NCBI RefSeq assembly: GCF_000430825.1
Contig: NZ_AUMT01000003.1
Span: 62,001-126,000, forward strand
Reading direction: 5' to 3'
Length of the DNA stretch: 64,000 nucleotides
DNA from: Chryseobacterium daeguense DSM 19388
GTDB taxonomy: Bacteria > Bacteroidota > Bacteroidia > Flavobacteriales > Weeksellaceae
The notes under the pieces: generated by a model
Database searches by the model: none
The model's input: only the letters and a program-made list of their open reading frames with translations
Told to the model about the DNA's origin: nothing
Shown: positions 15,182 through 23,559 of the stretch, piece after piece
Layout: the number at the start of each line of letters is the position of its first letter
Position numbering within the stretch: position 1 is the stretch's first letter
Made by a program: the position numbers and the translations under genes

Positions 15182-17236
15182 TTACCAGATTTTAATTCTC
15201 TCAGCAGGAGCTTTGTATAATTTATCTCCCTGCTTCACGTCGAATGCTTTGTAGAAGGCATCAACGTTTGTTAAAGGTCCGAAACTTCTGAAATATCCAG
15301 GAGAGTGCGGGTCTGTTTTCACCTGGTTTACCATGTACTTTTCACTGGACATCGTTCTCCAAACTGTTGCCCAGCTTAGGAAGAATCTCTGATCCTGTGT
15401 AAATCCGCTGATCTGTCCAGGGTTTCCTTTATCTTTTAAATACATTTGAAGCGCATCGTAAGCAATGTTTACACCACCTAAATCTGCAATATTTTCACCG
15501 TTTGTGAAAGTTCCGTTCACGAAAGTTCCTTTTACCGGCTCATACTTATCATATTGGGCAGCTAAAGCTTTTGTAGCTTTTTCGAAGTTGGCCTTATCTT
15601 CCGGCGTCCACCAGTCTACCAGGTTTCCGTCTGCATCAAACTGTGCTCCTGAATCATCAAACCCGTGGCTCATTTCGTGACCGATAACAGCCCCGATTCC
15701 ACCGAAATTAACGGCTGCATCAGCTTTAGGATTGAAGAACGGCGGCTGAAGAATCGCGGCAGGGAAAACGATTTCGTTGTTTACCGGGTTATAGTATGCA
15801 TTTACCGTCTGCGGAGTCATTCCCCATTCTGTTTTATCAACTGGTTTCCCGATTTTAGCTAAATCTTTATTGTATTGCCATTCCGTAATGTTCTGAAGGT
15901 TGGAATATAAATTTCCGCCTTTAGCTTCAGAAATGATATTTAATTTAGAATAATCTTTCCATTTGTCCGGATAAGCAACTTTTACAGTGAATTTGTTTAA
16001 TTTCTGCATTGCTTTTTCCTTCGTTGTGGAAGACATCCATGTTAATCCGTTGATGTGAACAGCGAAGCTTTTCTTTAAGTAATCAATTAACTCAACCATC
16101 TGAGCCTTTGCTTCTGCCGGGAAATATTTTTCAACATATAACTTTCCGAAAGCTTCACCCAAAGTTCCGTTAATTAATTCATAACCTCTTTTGTTCAATG
16201 CTCTCTGCTCCTGCTGGCCTCTCAAATATTTACCATAAAAAGCAAATTTCATATCACCCAGCTTTTCGCTTAAATATGAAGCACTTCCGTGAATCATGTG
16301 GAATTTAAGATAATCCTTGATTACAGGAAGATTTTTTTCGCTTACCAATTTGTCGAAATCTTTATAATATCCGATCTCACCGATGATTACCTTATCAGTA
16401 GTTACGCCTACTTTTTTAAGATAAGCCGGCAGATCTACTCCTTTTACCAATGTCTTAAGTTCAGCCATTGTTCTTGGGTTATACTGAAGAGTATTATCGC
16501 GGCTCTGCTCGTTGGTAAGGTAGGTTTTTGCAATGCTTTTTTCGTAGTCTACAATTCCTTTTGCGGCTGCGTCGGCATTTTTGTAACCCAATTCTTTAAG
16601 CATAGAAGCTACATATTTTGTATATTCTGCAAGAGCTTCCGTATTTTTTTCGTTTACTTTCTGGTAATAATCTCTTCCTAAACCAAGAGATGCATTTCCT
16701 AAGTAAACCGCATTCATTTTAGAATCTTTTAAATCTGCATCAACTCCCCATCCGTAAAACGTATTTTCTCCTTCTTTAGTAACAGAAGTTAGATAATTCT
16801 GAAGATCATTAAGGTTTTTAATGGCATCAATTTTACTGATGTTATCCTGAATAGGTTTGATTCCGTCTGCATTTCTCTTCTGCATGTTCATATACGTAGC
16901 ATACAGATCCTGGATTTTTTTACCTTCCGTACCGTCTGCAAACTTATCTTTTAAAAGAGAATTCAGGATGGTCATGGAATTGTTATCCGTATCTTCAGCC
17001 AGCTTGTTAAAACTTCCCCATGTTGGTTTATCAGAAGGGATTTTAGCGGTTTTCATCCAGATTCCGCTTACGTAGTTATAAAAATCATCCTGAGGACGTA
17101 CAGATTTATCCATCAGGCTAATATCCAGACCGTTATCTGTATTCACTGCAGCTTTCACAGAACTAGCCTGGGCGCTCACCGTATTTTGTGAACAAATCCC
17201 TGCTATTAAAAAAAGAGAAAGTGTTATTTTTTTCAT
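15182..17236 (-). CDS. M13 family (neprilysin/PepO-like) metallopeptidase, secreted paralogue
   Basis: A 684-residue secreted zinc peptidase. Unlike its neighbour it has an ordinary signal peptide (MKKITLSLFLIAGICSQNTVSAQ) and no lipobox. M13_N begins LMDKSVRPQDDFYNYVSGIWMK; the zinc site HEMSH is near 520-524, ENIADLGG near 581-588, and DPHSPGYFRSFGP follows. It also ends KIW. The two genes are in tandem in the same orientation and separated by hairpins and a terminator, so they are independently expressed duplicates, one membrane-anchored and one free in the periplasm or outside. Confidence 0.9.
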   Translation of the reverse strand: MKKITLSLFLIAGICSQNTVSAQASSVKAAVNTDNGLDISLMDKSVRPQDDFYNYVSGIWMKTAKIPSDKPTWGSFNKLAEDTDNNSMTILNSLLKDKFADGTEGKKIQDLYATYMNMQKRNADGIKPIQDNISKIDAIKNLNDLQNYLTSVTKEGENTFYGWGVDADLKDSKMNAVYLGNASLGLGRDYYQKVNEKNTEALAEYTKYVASMLKELGYKNADAAAKGIVDYEKSIAKTYLTNEQSRDNTLQYNPRTMAELKTLVKGVDLPAYLKKVGVTTDKVIIGEIGYYKDFDKLVSEKNLPVIKDYLKFHMIHGSASYLSEKLGDMKFAFYGKYLRGQQEQRALNKRGYELINGTLGEAFGKLYVEKYFPAEAKAQMVELIDYLKKSFAVHINGLTWMSSTTKEKAMQKLNKFTVKVAYPDKWKDYSKLNIISEAKGGNLYSNLQNITEWQYNKDLAKIGKPVDKTEWGMTPQTVNAYYNPVNNEIVFPAAILQPPFFNPKADAAVNFGGIGAVIGHEMSHGFDDSGAQFDADGNLVDWWTPEDKANFEKATKALAAQYDKYEPVKGTFVNGTFTNGENIADLGGVNIAYDALQMYLKDKGNPGQISGFTQDQRFFLSWATVWRTMSSEKYMVNQVKTDPHSPGYFRSFGPLTNVDAFYKAFDVKQGDKLYKAPAERIKIW

Positions 17237-17366
17237 TATAATTCAATTTATACAATAAGTATATTTTATCTAAAATTTGTTACTGGAAATTTATTATTTT
17301 TTTAAATGTCTATTAACAGCTTATTTTGCTTTAAAATAAAACCTGCTTAAGCTTTTTATAAACCTT

Positions 17367-18617
17367 TTACTCCGCAATTAAAATTCCCACAAGATCCTGA
17401 ATAATTTTCTGGGAAACGAAATACATAAAGTCAAGCCTGTCAAGATGAGGCATATACAATTTTGAAGTGACCACTTTTTCATCTACCCGGATGGTATAAA
17501 AAACTGTCCCCACCTCTTTTCCGTCCTCCCCTTTTCCGGGGCCTGCAACACCTGTGGTAGACAGTGAAATATTCGTTTTAAACAATTTCTGGCAGCCTTC
17601 CGCCATTTCCGCCGCCACCTGTTCGCTTACAACGGTAAACTGATCTATTGTTTCTTGTTTAACCTTTAAAATTTCCACTTTTTTCTCCGTGGCATACGTT
17701 ACAATTCCGCCGAGAAAATATTTTGAGCTTCCGGAATTTGAAGTTATTAATTTAGCGAGTTCTCCACCGGTACAGCTTTCTGCGGTAGAAACCGTTAATT
17801 TTTTTTCATTCAGTATTTCACCTAAAATCTTTTCAATTTTATCTTCAGAAGTTGCGATAACATTGTCTTTTATCAAAGGCAGAAGCTTTTGGATTTCCTC
17901 TTCCAGTTGTTGCTGTAAAGCCGGTTCATTTTCACCGGTGGCTGTAAGCCTCAATTTTACACGGGTTCCCACCGGAAGGTAGGACAGTGACAGGTTTTCG
18001 GGCAGGGCAAGTTCCCAATCCTCAACTGTATCCGCCAGAATACTTTCAGGAATACCGACAACGGAAACAATTCTTGTTGAAATGTAATGCAAGTTAAATT
18101 TTTGCTGTAAATAAGGAATTATCTGATCTTTTATTAATGGTTTTACTTCATAAGGAACACCCGGAAGGCTAAACAGCAGTTTCCCGTCCTGCTCCATCAT
18201 CATGCACGGTGCGGTACCGAAATGGTTCTGAAAAACCGTAGATTTTGTAGGAACAAAAGCCTGCTCACAGTTCCTCTCCAGAATTTCGAGGCGGCCGCGT
18301 TTTTCCATATAATGTTTAAGATGATTGAAAGTAACCTCATCCAGAGCAATTTCATCATTAAAAAATTCTGCGATGGCTTTTTTTGTTTTATCATCCCTGG
18401 TCGGGCCCAAACCGCCCGTTGTGATAACAAGATCTCCAATTTCAAGCGCAGCCTGTATTGTTTTTTTAATGGTCTCAATTTCATCTGAAATCGTAAAGAT
18501 CTGTGAAACTTTTATTCCAATATTTTTAAGTTCGGCAGCAATGAAGTTAGAATTGGTATCCACCGTGTTTCCGGAAAGGATTTCGTCACCAATAGTTATA
18601 AGAACAGCTTTTTCCAT
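17367..18617 (-). CDS. cinA: CinA family nicotinamide-nucleotide amidohydrolase / ADP-ribose pyrophosphatase
   Basis: CinA recycles nicotinamide mononucleotide from NAD breakdown and was first named as a competence/damage-inducible protein. The 416-residue protein starts with the MoaB/MogA-like COG1058 domain (AVLITIGDEILSGNTVDTNSNFIAAEL, VITTGGLGPTRDDKTKKAIAEFF) and ends with the deamidase domain (STAESCTGGELAKLITSNSGSSKYFLGGIVTYATEKK, then STTGVAGPGKGEDGKEVGTVFYTI). Both domains are complete, as is usual for full-length CinA. It is a single gene between the second M13 peptidase and the HxlR regulator. Confidence 0.93.
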   Translation of the reverse strand: MEKAVLITIGDEILSGNTVDTNSNFIAAELKNIGIKVSQIFTISDEIETIKKTIQAALEIGDLVITTGGLGPTRDDKTKKAIAEFFNDEIALDEVTFNHLKHYMEKRGRLEILERNCEQAFVPTKSTVFQNHFGTAPCMMMEQDGKLLFSLPGVPYEVKPLIKDQIIPYLQQKFNLHYISTRIVSVVGIPESILADTVEDWELALPENLSLSYLPVGTRVKLRLTATGENEPALQQQLEEEIQKLLPLIKDNVIATSEDKIEKILGEILNEKKLTVSTAESCTGGELAKLITSNSGSSKYFLGGIVTYATEKKVEILKVKQETIDQFTVVSEQVAAEMAEGCQKLFKTNISLSTTGVAGPGKGEDGKEVGTVFYTIRVDEKVVTSKLYMPHLDRLDFMYFVSQKIIQDLVGILIAE

Positions 18618-18712
18618 ATATCAATTTTCGAAAAAAATCTTTTCACAAATGACGGAAAATTCTGCTAGCTGGCAAAAGAAAATCATTTCTTTCTGTACTA
18701 AAAATAATTGAA

Positions 18713-19087
18713 TTATTCTACCACGGAATGCCTGGTTTTACGGTTGATCTCTGCCCATTTATTGAGCTGATAAAGTATAGGGTACAAGGATTTACCTGTT
18801 TCGGTGAGACTGTACTCCACTCTTAAAGGTTGTTTAGAAAAAACGGTTCTTGTAATAAGGTCGTCCTCTTCCAACTCGCGGAGATGCTGCGTAAGCATTT
18901 TTTCGCTGATCTGAGGTATTGCTTTTTTAAACTGTCCGAATCGGGAGCAGCCATCCATCATTTTCCAAAGTATAGCGGGTTTCCAGCGCTTTCCCATTAA
19001 AGAGATGGCATATATAAAAGGACAATCTGATTTTAATATTTCCTCATTTTCGAGGCTTACGGAGGTTTCTTTTCTGTTGTTCATCAT
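18713..19087 (-). CDS. HxlR-family winged-helix transcriptional regulator
   Basis: A 124-residue DNA-binding protein: CPFIYAISLMGKRWKPAILWKMMDGCSRFGQFKKAIPQISEKMLTQHLRELEEDDLITR is the HxlR/DUF24 winged helix, with the Cys (about residue 21) that senses electrophiles or oxidants in some relatives. It is divergent from the NAD(P)-binding gene at 19176. The 88-nt gap carries a perfect palindrome TTACAATTTTGTAA (19100-19113), and a minus-strand promoter TTG-N19-TATATTTG lies behind it, so the operator is downstream of the promoter and could give autorepression as well as control of the divergent genes. Confidence 0.88.
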   Translation of the reverse strand: MMNNRKETSVSLENEEILKSDCPFIYAISLMGKRWKPAILWKMMDGCSRFGQFKKAIPQISEKMLTQHLRELEEDDLITRTVFSKQPLRVEYSLTETGKSLYPILYQLNKWAEINRKTRHSVVE

Positions 19088-19099
19088 TTGTTGCAGTAC

Positions 19100-19113
19100 T
19101 TACAATTTTGTAA
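19100..19113. promoter_or_regulatory. Candidate HxlR operator
   Basis: TTACAA, TT, TTGTAA: a perfect 14-bp palindrome in the divergent gap, in the style of HxlR/HypR operators. It lies between the hxlR -7 element and ATG. Confidence 0.5.
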
Positions 19114-19126
19114 CTACTTGTATGAA

Positions 19127-19156
19127 CAAATATATTATATCAAATTTACATTTCAA
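19127..19156 (-). promoter_or_regulatory. Promoter of the hxlR-type gene
   Basis: Minus strand: TTG (19154-19156), exactly 19 nt, TATATTTG (19127-19134). Full consensus match; leader of about 33 nt. Confidence 0.6.
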
Positions 19157-19175
19157 TAAAAAAATACAAAACTAT

Positions 19176-19778
19176 ATGAAAATCAGTTTTATAGGAGCAG
19201 GTAATGTTGCATCAAACTTGGGAAACTTATTCGAAAAAGCAGGCCATAATGTAAAATATGGAACCCAAAACCCTCAGGATCAACTGTTATCCATTGCTGA
19301 AGCATGCCATTATGGGGAAATTGTTTTTTGTGCTATTCCGTTTTCTGCAATGGAAGGAGTTCTTACCACAAATAAAGAGGCCTTAAAAAATAAAATTGTA
19401 GTGGATGTTACCAACCCAATTAATATTCAAGACTGGTCACCATTGTTTTTAGGCGAAAACAGCGGCGGCGAACAAACCGCTAAACTACTTCCCGAAAGTA
19501 AGGTCGTAAAAGCATTCAACACAATTTTTGCAGATGTAATGCCAATTGAAAAACAAACTTTTCATGGTCAGAAACTTACGGCATTCATTGCGTCGGATGA
19601 TCCGGAAGCAGCGGATATTATTAAAAATCTTGCTGATGAAGCCGGTTTCAACGGCCTTATTGTCGGTAACATTATCAATGCTAGACATCTCGAATCCATT
19701 GCACATGTGAATATTGCCATTGCTTTAAATGGTGGCGGAACTGATGCCGGCTTTATCTATTTTCAAAGAAAAAAATAA
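19176..19778 (+). CDS. NADPH-binding oxidoreductase of the F420-dependent reductase-like family
   Basis: About 200 residues from the Met at 19176 (MKISFIGAGNVASNLGNLFEKAGHNVKYG), which opens a Rossmann fold with GAGNVAS as the dinucleotide loop; VFCAIPFSAMEGVL, VVDVTNPI and AFNTIFADVMP complete the F420_oxidored (PF03807) pattern. Members reduce or bind NADP; the coenzyme F420 link is by family only, as F420 is not expected in this group. The frame is open back to 19005, but that would overlap hxlR, so the internal Met is used. It is followed 4 nt later by an NTF2-like gene and both are probably under HxlR control. Confidence 0.78.
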   Translation: MKISFIGAGNVASNLGNLFEKAGHNVKYGTQNPQDQLLSIAEACHYGEIVFCAIPFSAMEGVLTTNKEALKNKIVVDVTNPINIQDWSPLFLGENSGGEQTAKLLPESKVVKAFNTIFADVMPIEKQTFHGQKLTAFIASDDPEAADIIKNLADEAGFNGLIVGNIINARHLESIAHVNIAIALNGGGTDAGFIYFQRKK

Positions 19779-19782
19779 AAAT

Positions 19783-20139
19783 ATGAGTACACCCAACATG
19801 AAAATCTGGACGGAAACCTGGCACAATGCTGACCCAGAGAAATTTAAGAAAATTTATTCCGAAAACGGATTGATCTTTCCTCCTAATAAACCAACTATAC
19901 GTGGAAATACAAACATTCTGGAATTTATGAGAGGCGGCCTGGGAAAAGTAGATGTCATTTTTGAACCAGACGGTTTGACAAATGATGAAAATCTTGCTTT
20001 TGAATATGGCATTTTTAAAGATGTTGATATTTTATCTCAAAAGGTAATAGGCCAGGGAAAATATTCAGTGACCTGGATAAAAGAGAACCTTGAATGGAAA
20101 ATATTATGTCATACCTGGTCGATGCCTGAAAAATTATAA
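19783..20139 (+). CDS. SnoaL/NTF2-like (DUF4440-type) small protein
   Basis: About 118 residues from MSTPNMKIWTETWHNADPEKFKKIYSENGLIFPP. The helix followed by a curved sheet (NILEFMRGGLGKVDVIFEPDGLTNDENLAFEYGIF, KYSVTWIKENLEWKILCHTWS) is typical of ketosteroid-isomerase/NTF2-like proteins with a solvent-accessible cavity. No catalytic set can be named. The Met at 19783, 4 nt after the preceding stop, is chosen; the frame's earlier Met overlaps the oxidoreductase gene. It ends in a bidirectional hairpin, and is the second gene of the HxlR-linked pair. Confidence 0.75.
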   Translation: MSTPNMKIWTETWHNADPEKFKKIYSENGLIFPPNKPTIRGNTNILEFMRGGLGKVDVIFEPDGLTNDENLAFEYGIFKDVDILSQKVIGQGKYSVTWIKENLEWKILCHTWSMPEKL

Positions 20140-20141
20140 GA

Positions 20142-20164
20142 AATCCGCCTGATTGTGGCGGATT
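20142..20164. terminator. Bidirectional terminator between the NTF2-like and lipocalin genes
   Basis: AATCCGCC (20142-20149), 7-nt loop, GGCGGATT (20157-20164) between two converging stop codons. Confidence 0.7.
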
Positions 20165-20173
20165 CTTGTCTTA

Positions 20174-20713
20174 TTAATTATGTTTCACCCAAATTAATTC
20201 ATCTGTATTATAACCGATTTTCTTTGCTTTTTCCAAAAATCTTTGTCGGATACTTTCAGGAATTTCTTTTGTTTTGGATAGAATCCAAAGGTATTTAAGG
20301 CTGTGCCCCGCAACCAGCGCGTATTGGTAGTTATCATCAATATCAATTACATTATAGCCGGACCAGATCGGTTTAAAAAAGGAAACTTTTAATCGGGCTT
20401 CGGTTTTTTCATTAACAAATTTCGCTTCACCCACAGATTCTTTCCATTCTTTTTTGACATAGTTGTAACCTCTACTCTGAACGCGGATGGTGCCGTTTGG
20501 GTTTTGAGAATAAGTTGCAGTTACATTATCCATATCCCTTTCAAATTTGTAATCGAATCTTGCTATTTCATACCATTTCCCCAAATATCTGTCGGCGTCA
20601 AAATTTTGTACGGCTGTTGCGCCTTTTGGGATCCCGACTGAGCACGAATTTAAAATTATAAGTCCTAAAACACCCAGTGAAACGGGTATTGCAATTTTTT
20701 GAAGAGTTTTCAT
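20174..20713 (-). CDS. Bacterial lipocalin (Blc-like) lipoprotein
   Basis: About 179 residues from the Met at 20713. MKTLQKIAIPVSLGVLGLIILNSC is a lipoprotein signal; the rest has the lipocalin signature GKWYEIARFDYKFERDMDNVTATYS (GxW near the first strand) and YQYALVAGHSLKYLWILSKT. Blc-type lipocalins bind fatty acids and lysophospholipids at the outer membrane. The 12-residue upstream extension of the frame has no signal-like character, so it is left out. It is convergent to the NTF2-like gene and codirectional with the LytTR regulator, with no shared promoter visible. Confidence 0.86.
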   Translation of the reverse strand: MKTLQKIAIPVSLGVLGLIILNSCSVGIPKGATAVQNFDADRYLGKWYEIARFDYKFERDMDNVTATYSQNPNGTIRVQSRGYNYVKKEWKESVGEAKFVNEKTEARLKVSFFKPIWSGYNVIDIDDNYQYALVAGHSLKYLWILSKTKEIPESIRQRFLEKAKKIGYNTDELIWVKHN

Positions 20714-20787
20714 AATAGAATATTTTTGTGGTATTCTACTGAAATTCAAAAATAGTGCCTGAAATTTAAATTATATTCTAATTATTT

Positions 20788-21522
20788 TTAAGAAAAAACT
20801 TTCAGAAAATTGTCTTTGAAACTTCCGGAAACCTCAATTTCGGTATTATCTGAAAGTGTTGCGGTTCCGCTTTTGTGATATGATTTCACAAAATTAGTAT
20901 TGATGATATGGGAACGATGTACTCTCACGAAAGGATTTTCCAGTAAATCATCAAAATGCTTTAAAAATCTGCAAACCATTTTCTTTGAGCCGTCCGTAAG
21001 ATAAACCTGCGTAAAATTTCCATCTGCCTGGAGCCTTACGATATCTTCTGTTTTCACCACATCGAACCCTTGCAAAGTAGGAAGAATCAATTGCTGTTTT
21101 TCCGGTTTTAGTTTTAAATTTTCAAGAAGGATTTTATTCCTGTTGATTTCTTCTTTGTTTTCAAGGCTTTCCGCAACTTTATTCACTGCCAGAATAAGCT
21201 CCTGAATGTCAATCGGTTTTAAAATATAATAACTTGCCGATTTATTAAGTGCCTGTAAAGAATACTGAGAAAACGCCGTAATAAAAATGGTTTCGTAAGA
21301 GAATTCCTTCGTGGCTTCCAACACATCAAAAGCATTTCCGAAAGGCATTTCCACGTCCAGAAAGACCAACTGAGGCTGCATTTTCGCAATCAACGGCACA
21401 GCTTCCTTAATGTTTTCAGCTTCCCCTAAAATCTCAACCTGCGGACAGTATTTTGTGAGGTAATTCCTTAAAACATCTCTTGCAATGACTTCATCGTCTA
21501 CAATTACGGCTTTTATTTTCAT
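20788..21522 (-). CDS. LytTR-family response regulator
   Basis: A 244-residue AlgR/LytR-type regulator. The receiver (1-125) has acidic pocket VDDE and phospho-acceptor Asp56 in LVFLDVEMPFGNAF, with the Thr/Lys switch further on; the LytTR DNA-binding domain (about 140-244) shows DIVRLQADGNFTQVYLTDGSKKMVCRFLKHFDDLLENPFVRVHRSHIINTNFV. LytTR proteins bind pairs of ~10-bp direct repeats two helical turns apart, and just such pairs occur at 23439-23470 and 25373-25403. It follows the cognate kinase gene by 92 nt with no terminator seen, so they are likely co-transcribed. Confidence 0.92.
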   Translation of the reverse strand: MKIKAVIVDDEVIARDVLRNYLTKYCPQVEILGEAENIKEAVPLIAKMQPQLVFLDVEMPFGNAFDVLEATKEFSYETIFITAFSQYSLQALNKSASYYILKPIDIQELILAVNKVAESLENKEEINRNKILLENLKLKPEKQQLILPTLQGFDVVKTEDIVRLQADGNFTQVYLTDGSKKMVCRFLKHFDDLLENPFVRVHRSHIINTNFVKSYHKSGTATLSDNTEIEVSGSFKDNFLKVFS

Positions 21523-21614
21523 TTTTTAGGTATTAGGTTACTGGTATTAGGTTGCAGGTTATTGATAATAGGATTAAAGGTTAGCGGCTTAATTATTCAC
21601 GATTGACTATTGAC

Positions 21615-23399
21615 TTATTTATTCACCAATTTATAACGGATTTGTACGATAACTCCCTGAGCCTCTTCCTTATCCTTGATCTTGCATTCAATTTCCTGTT
21701 GATAGAGATCATTTAAAAGGGTAATTCTTTCCAGTGTATTTTTCATTCCACGGCCCTTTCTGGCTTTTTGGTGCTCAGTTTTTTGTTTTTTACTTTCTTC
21801 AATCCCGATTCCATTGTCTTCTATTGTTATTTTTAGATGCTGATTTTCCTTTTCAAAGCTCAGCTTTAAAAAACCTTTTGAAGTTCTGTATCTCAATCCG
21901 TGCCAGATTGCATTTTCAAGGAACGGCTGTACAAGCATTCCGGGAACTTTCAGGCTTTGAGTGTTCAGGCTTTCATCAACATCAATTTCAAAATCAAATT
22001 TATCCGCAAAACGTGTTTTTTCCAATGCCAGATAATTCTGCAGCAGATCCAATTCCTGCTGAAACGGAATAAAATCTTCCGTAGAATTTTCCATTACGCC
22101 ACGCATTAATTTTGAAAATTTGGTTAAATACTGATTGGCTTCCAGCTCATTATTGGTAGCTATAAAATGATTGACAGAATTCAGGCTGTTAAAGATAAAA
22201 TGCGGATTCATCTCTCTGCGAAGCGACTGCAATGCTATTTTTTTATTCTTAATCTGAACTTTTTTCAGGGTTCTGAAAATGAAAATTATTAGCCCAATTA
22301 AAATAATTAAAGCAAAAATTAAACTATAATTAAAAATATTTTTCTTCCGTATTAATTCATCTTTCAGCTGTTTTTCTTTTTCCAGCTGGGTAATTCTCTG
22401 TTCCGTATCCTCCAGTATTTTATTATCCACCAGGCTTTTGTCTTTTGAAACCAAATCCGGCAGTTTTCCGAGGAAATCACGATATAATTCCACCGAAGCA
22501 TCTGTATTTCCCGAGACATTATAAAGGCTGTCCAGCTTTTTAACGCTTTTCTGAGCTTCAAGGGTATGACCTTTTTCCAAAGCAATTCCGTAGGATTTTT
22601 TTAATAAATTAATGGCTTCTTCGGTATCATTTTTTTTGATATAAATATCCGCAAGTTCCTGAATCTGCTCGACCTCCTTTTGTGAATTTTCTTTTACAAA
22701 ATCCTCTTTAAGCACTTTCTTTTTGGCATCAATAGCTTTATCAAAATTTTTATTTTCTACGTAGAGGTCAGTAAGTTTCTGATTGATTTCCAATGCCTGC
22801 TGAGGCGCTGCCTGCTTAGAAGCTTTGTAAGCATTATTAAGATTTTCTTCAGCCTTCGAAATATTTTTCTGCTGAATATTAACGTCCGCCATCTGGCTGT
22901 AGCTGGCTGCCAGATCACCTTTGTCCTTTTCTTTTTCATTAATCTCAATATTACTCTGGATGGCTTCCGCCTTCATCTCCGGAGAAGTAGTGGAAAGTCT
23001 CGCGGCATCATTAGAATTTACTGCCCGGTTTTGTGAATAGCTTACCTCGGCCGCCCGGTTATAATTGCTGATGGCGGGAGTGATTTTATTCTGTTTTTCC
23101 TGTGACTGAGCTAATTTCCTGCTGGCTTTTTCAATATTTGATTTATCATTGAGCTTTTCATAGATTTTTTTTGCTCTGATATAATATTCTTCACTTTTGG
23201 GAAAATTTCCGTCATTAAAAAATGTTTCACCGATATTGTAGTAAGAATCAGCCTGTGCAGCATCATCTTTTCTGTCAACCGCTTTTTTCAACTTCTTACT
23301 TTCGGTGCGGACTTCCTGCACTACACTTGTGTTCTGAGAATAGACAATATTCCCAAAAAATATGAGCAAAAAACCGAGAAAAAATCGAAGCGTTTTCAT
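21615..23399 (-). CDS. LytS-type sensor histidine kinase with N-terminal tetratricopeptide repeats
   Basis: About 594 residues from the Met at 23399 (MKTLRFFLGFLLIFFGNIVYSQ, signal peptide). A periplasmic region of TPR-like helices (about 45-330) is followed by a coiled coil (TEQRITQLEKEKQLKDELIRKK), one membrane helix, and the cytoplasmic His_kinase (PF06580) motif LRREMNPHFIFNSLNSVNHFI, then an ATPase domain with ENAIWHGLRYRTSKGFLKL and DNGIGIEESKK. It senses an unknown signal through the TPR part and phosphorylates the downstream LytTR regulator. The frame runs to 23468, but its first 23 codons lie over the promoter, so the later Met is used. That ATG is only 4 nt from the -7 element. Confidence 0.9.
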   Translation of the reverse strand: MKTLRFFLGFLLIFFGNIVYSQNTSVVQEVRTESKKLKKAVDRKDDAAQADSYYNIGETFFNDGNFPKSEEYYIRAKKIYEKLNDKSNIEKASRKLAQSQEKQNKITPAISNYNRAAEVSYSQNRAVNSNDAARLSTTSPEMKAEAIQSNIEINEKEKDKGDLAASYSQMADVNIQQKNISKAEENLNNAYKASKQAAPQQALEINQKLTDLYVENKNFDKAIDAKKKVLKEDFVKENSQKEVEQIQELADIYIKKNDTEEAINLLKKSYGIALEKGHTLEAQKSVKKLDSLYNVSGNTDASVELYRDFLGKLPDLVSKDKSLVDNKILEDTEQRITQLEKEKQLKDELIRKKNIFNYSLIFALIILIGLIIFIFRTLKKVQIKNKKIALQSLRREMNPHFIFNSLNSVNHFIATNNELEANQYLTKFSKLMRGVMENSTEDFIPFQQELDLLQNYLALEKTRFADKFDFEIDVDESLNTQSLKVPGMLVQPFLENAIWHGLRYRTSKGFLKLSFEKENQHLKITIEDNGIGIEESKKQKTEHQKARKGRGMKNTLERITLLNDLYQQEIECKIKDKEEAQGVIVQIRYKLVNK

Positions 23400-23403
23400 A
23401 AAA

Positions 23404-23434
23404 CAAAGATATACATATATATAGTTTGCCCAAA
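23404..23434 (-). promoter_or_regulatory. Promoter of the LytS/LytTR operon
   Basis: Minus strand: TTTTTG (TTTG at 23431-23434), 19 nt, TATCTTTG (23404-23411), 4 nt, ATG. A full consensus match with the paired LytTR repeats starting 4 bp upstream of TTTG. The predicted transcript start falls at or within a few nt of the ATG. Confidence 0.75.
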
Positions 23435-23438
23435 AACT

Positions 23439-23470
23439 ATTCACCAAGTGAAAATCCGTATTCACCAAGT
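23439..23470. promoter_or_regulatory. Tandem LytTR-type boxes, copy 1
   Basis: ATTCACCAAGT at 23439-23449 and again at 23460-23470: identical 11-mers 21 bp apart. Period and position match known LytTR/AgrA-type sites (two repeats about 21-22 bp apart, just upstream of the promoter). Located between the divergent LytS kinase and amidohydrolase genes. Confidence 0.6.
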
Positions 23471-23559
23471 TGTTGTTTCTTAACTTTAAAACTAAAATTC
23501 TTTAACATCATTATATTCTCATTCATTATATTTGTTAAAACCGAACCAAATAAAATAAC

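Noticed and set aside
21734..22072. 112-codon plus-strand frame inside the LytS kinase gene
   Set aside because: Antisense shadow of a clear kinase reading frame.
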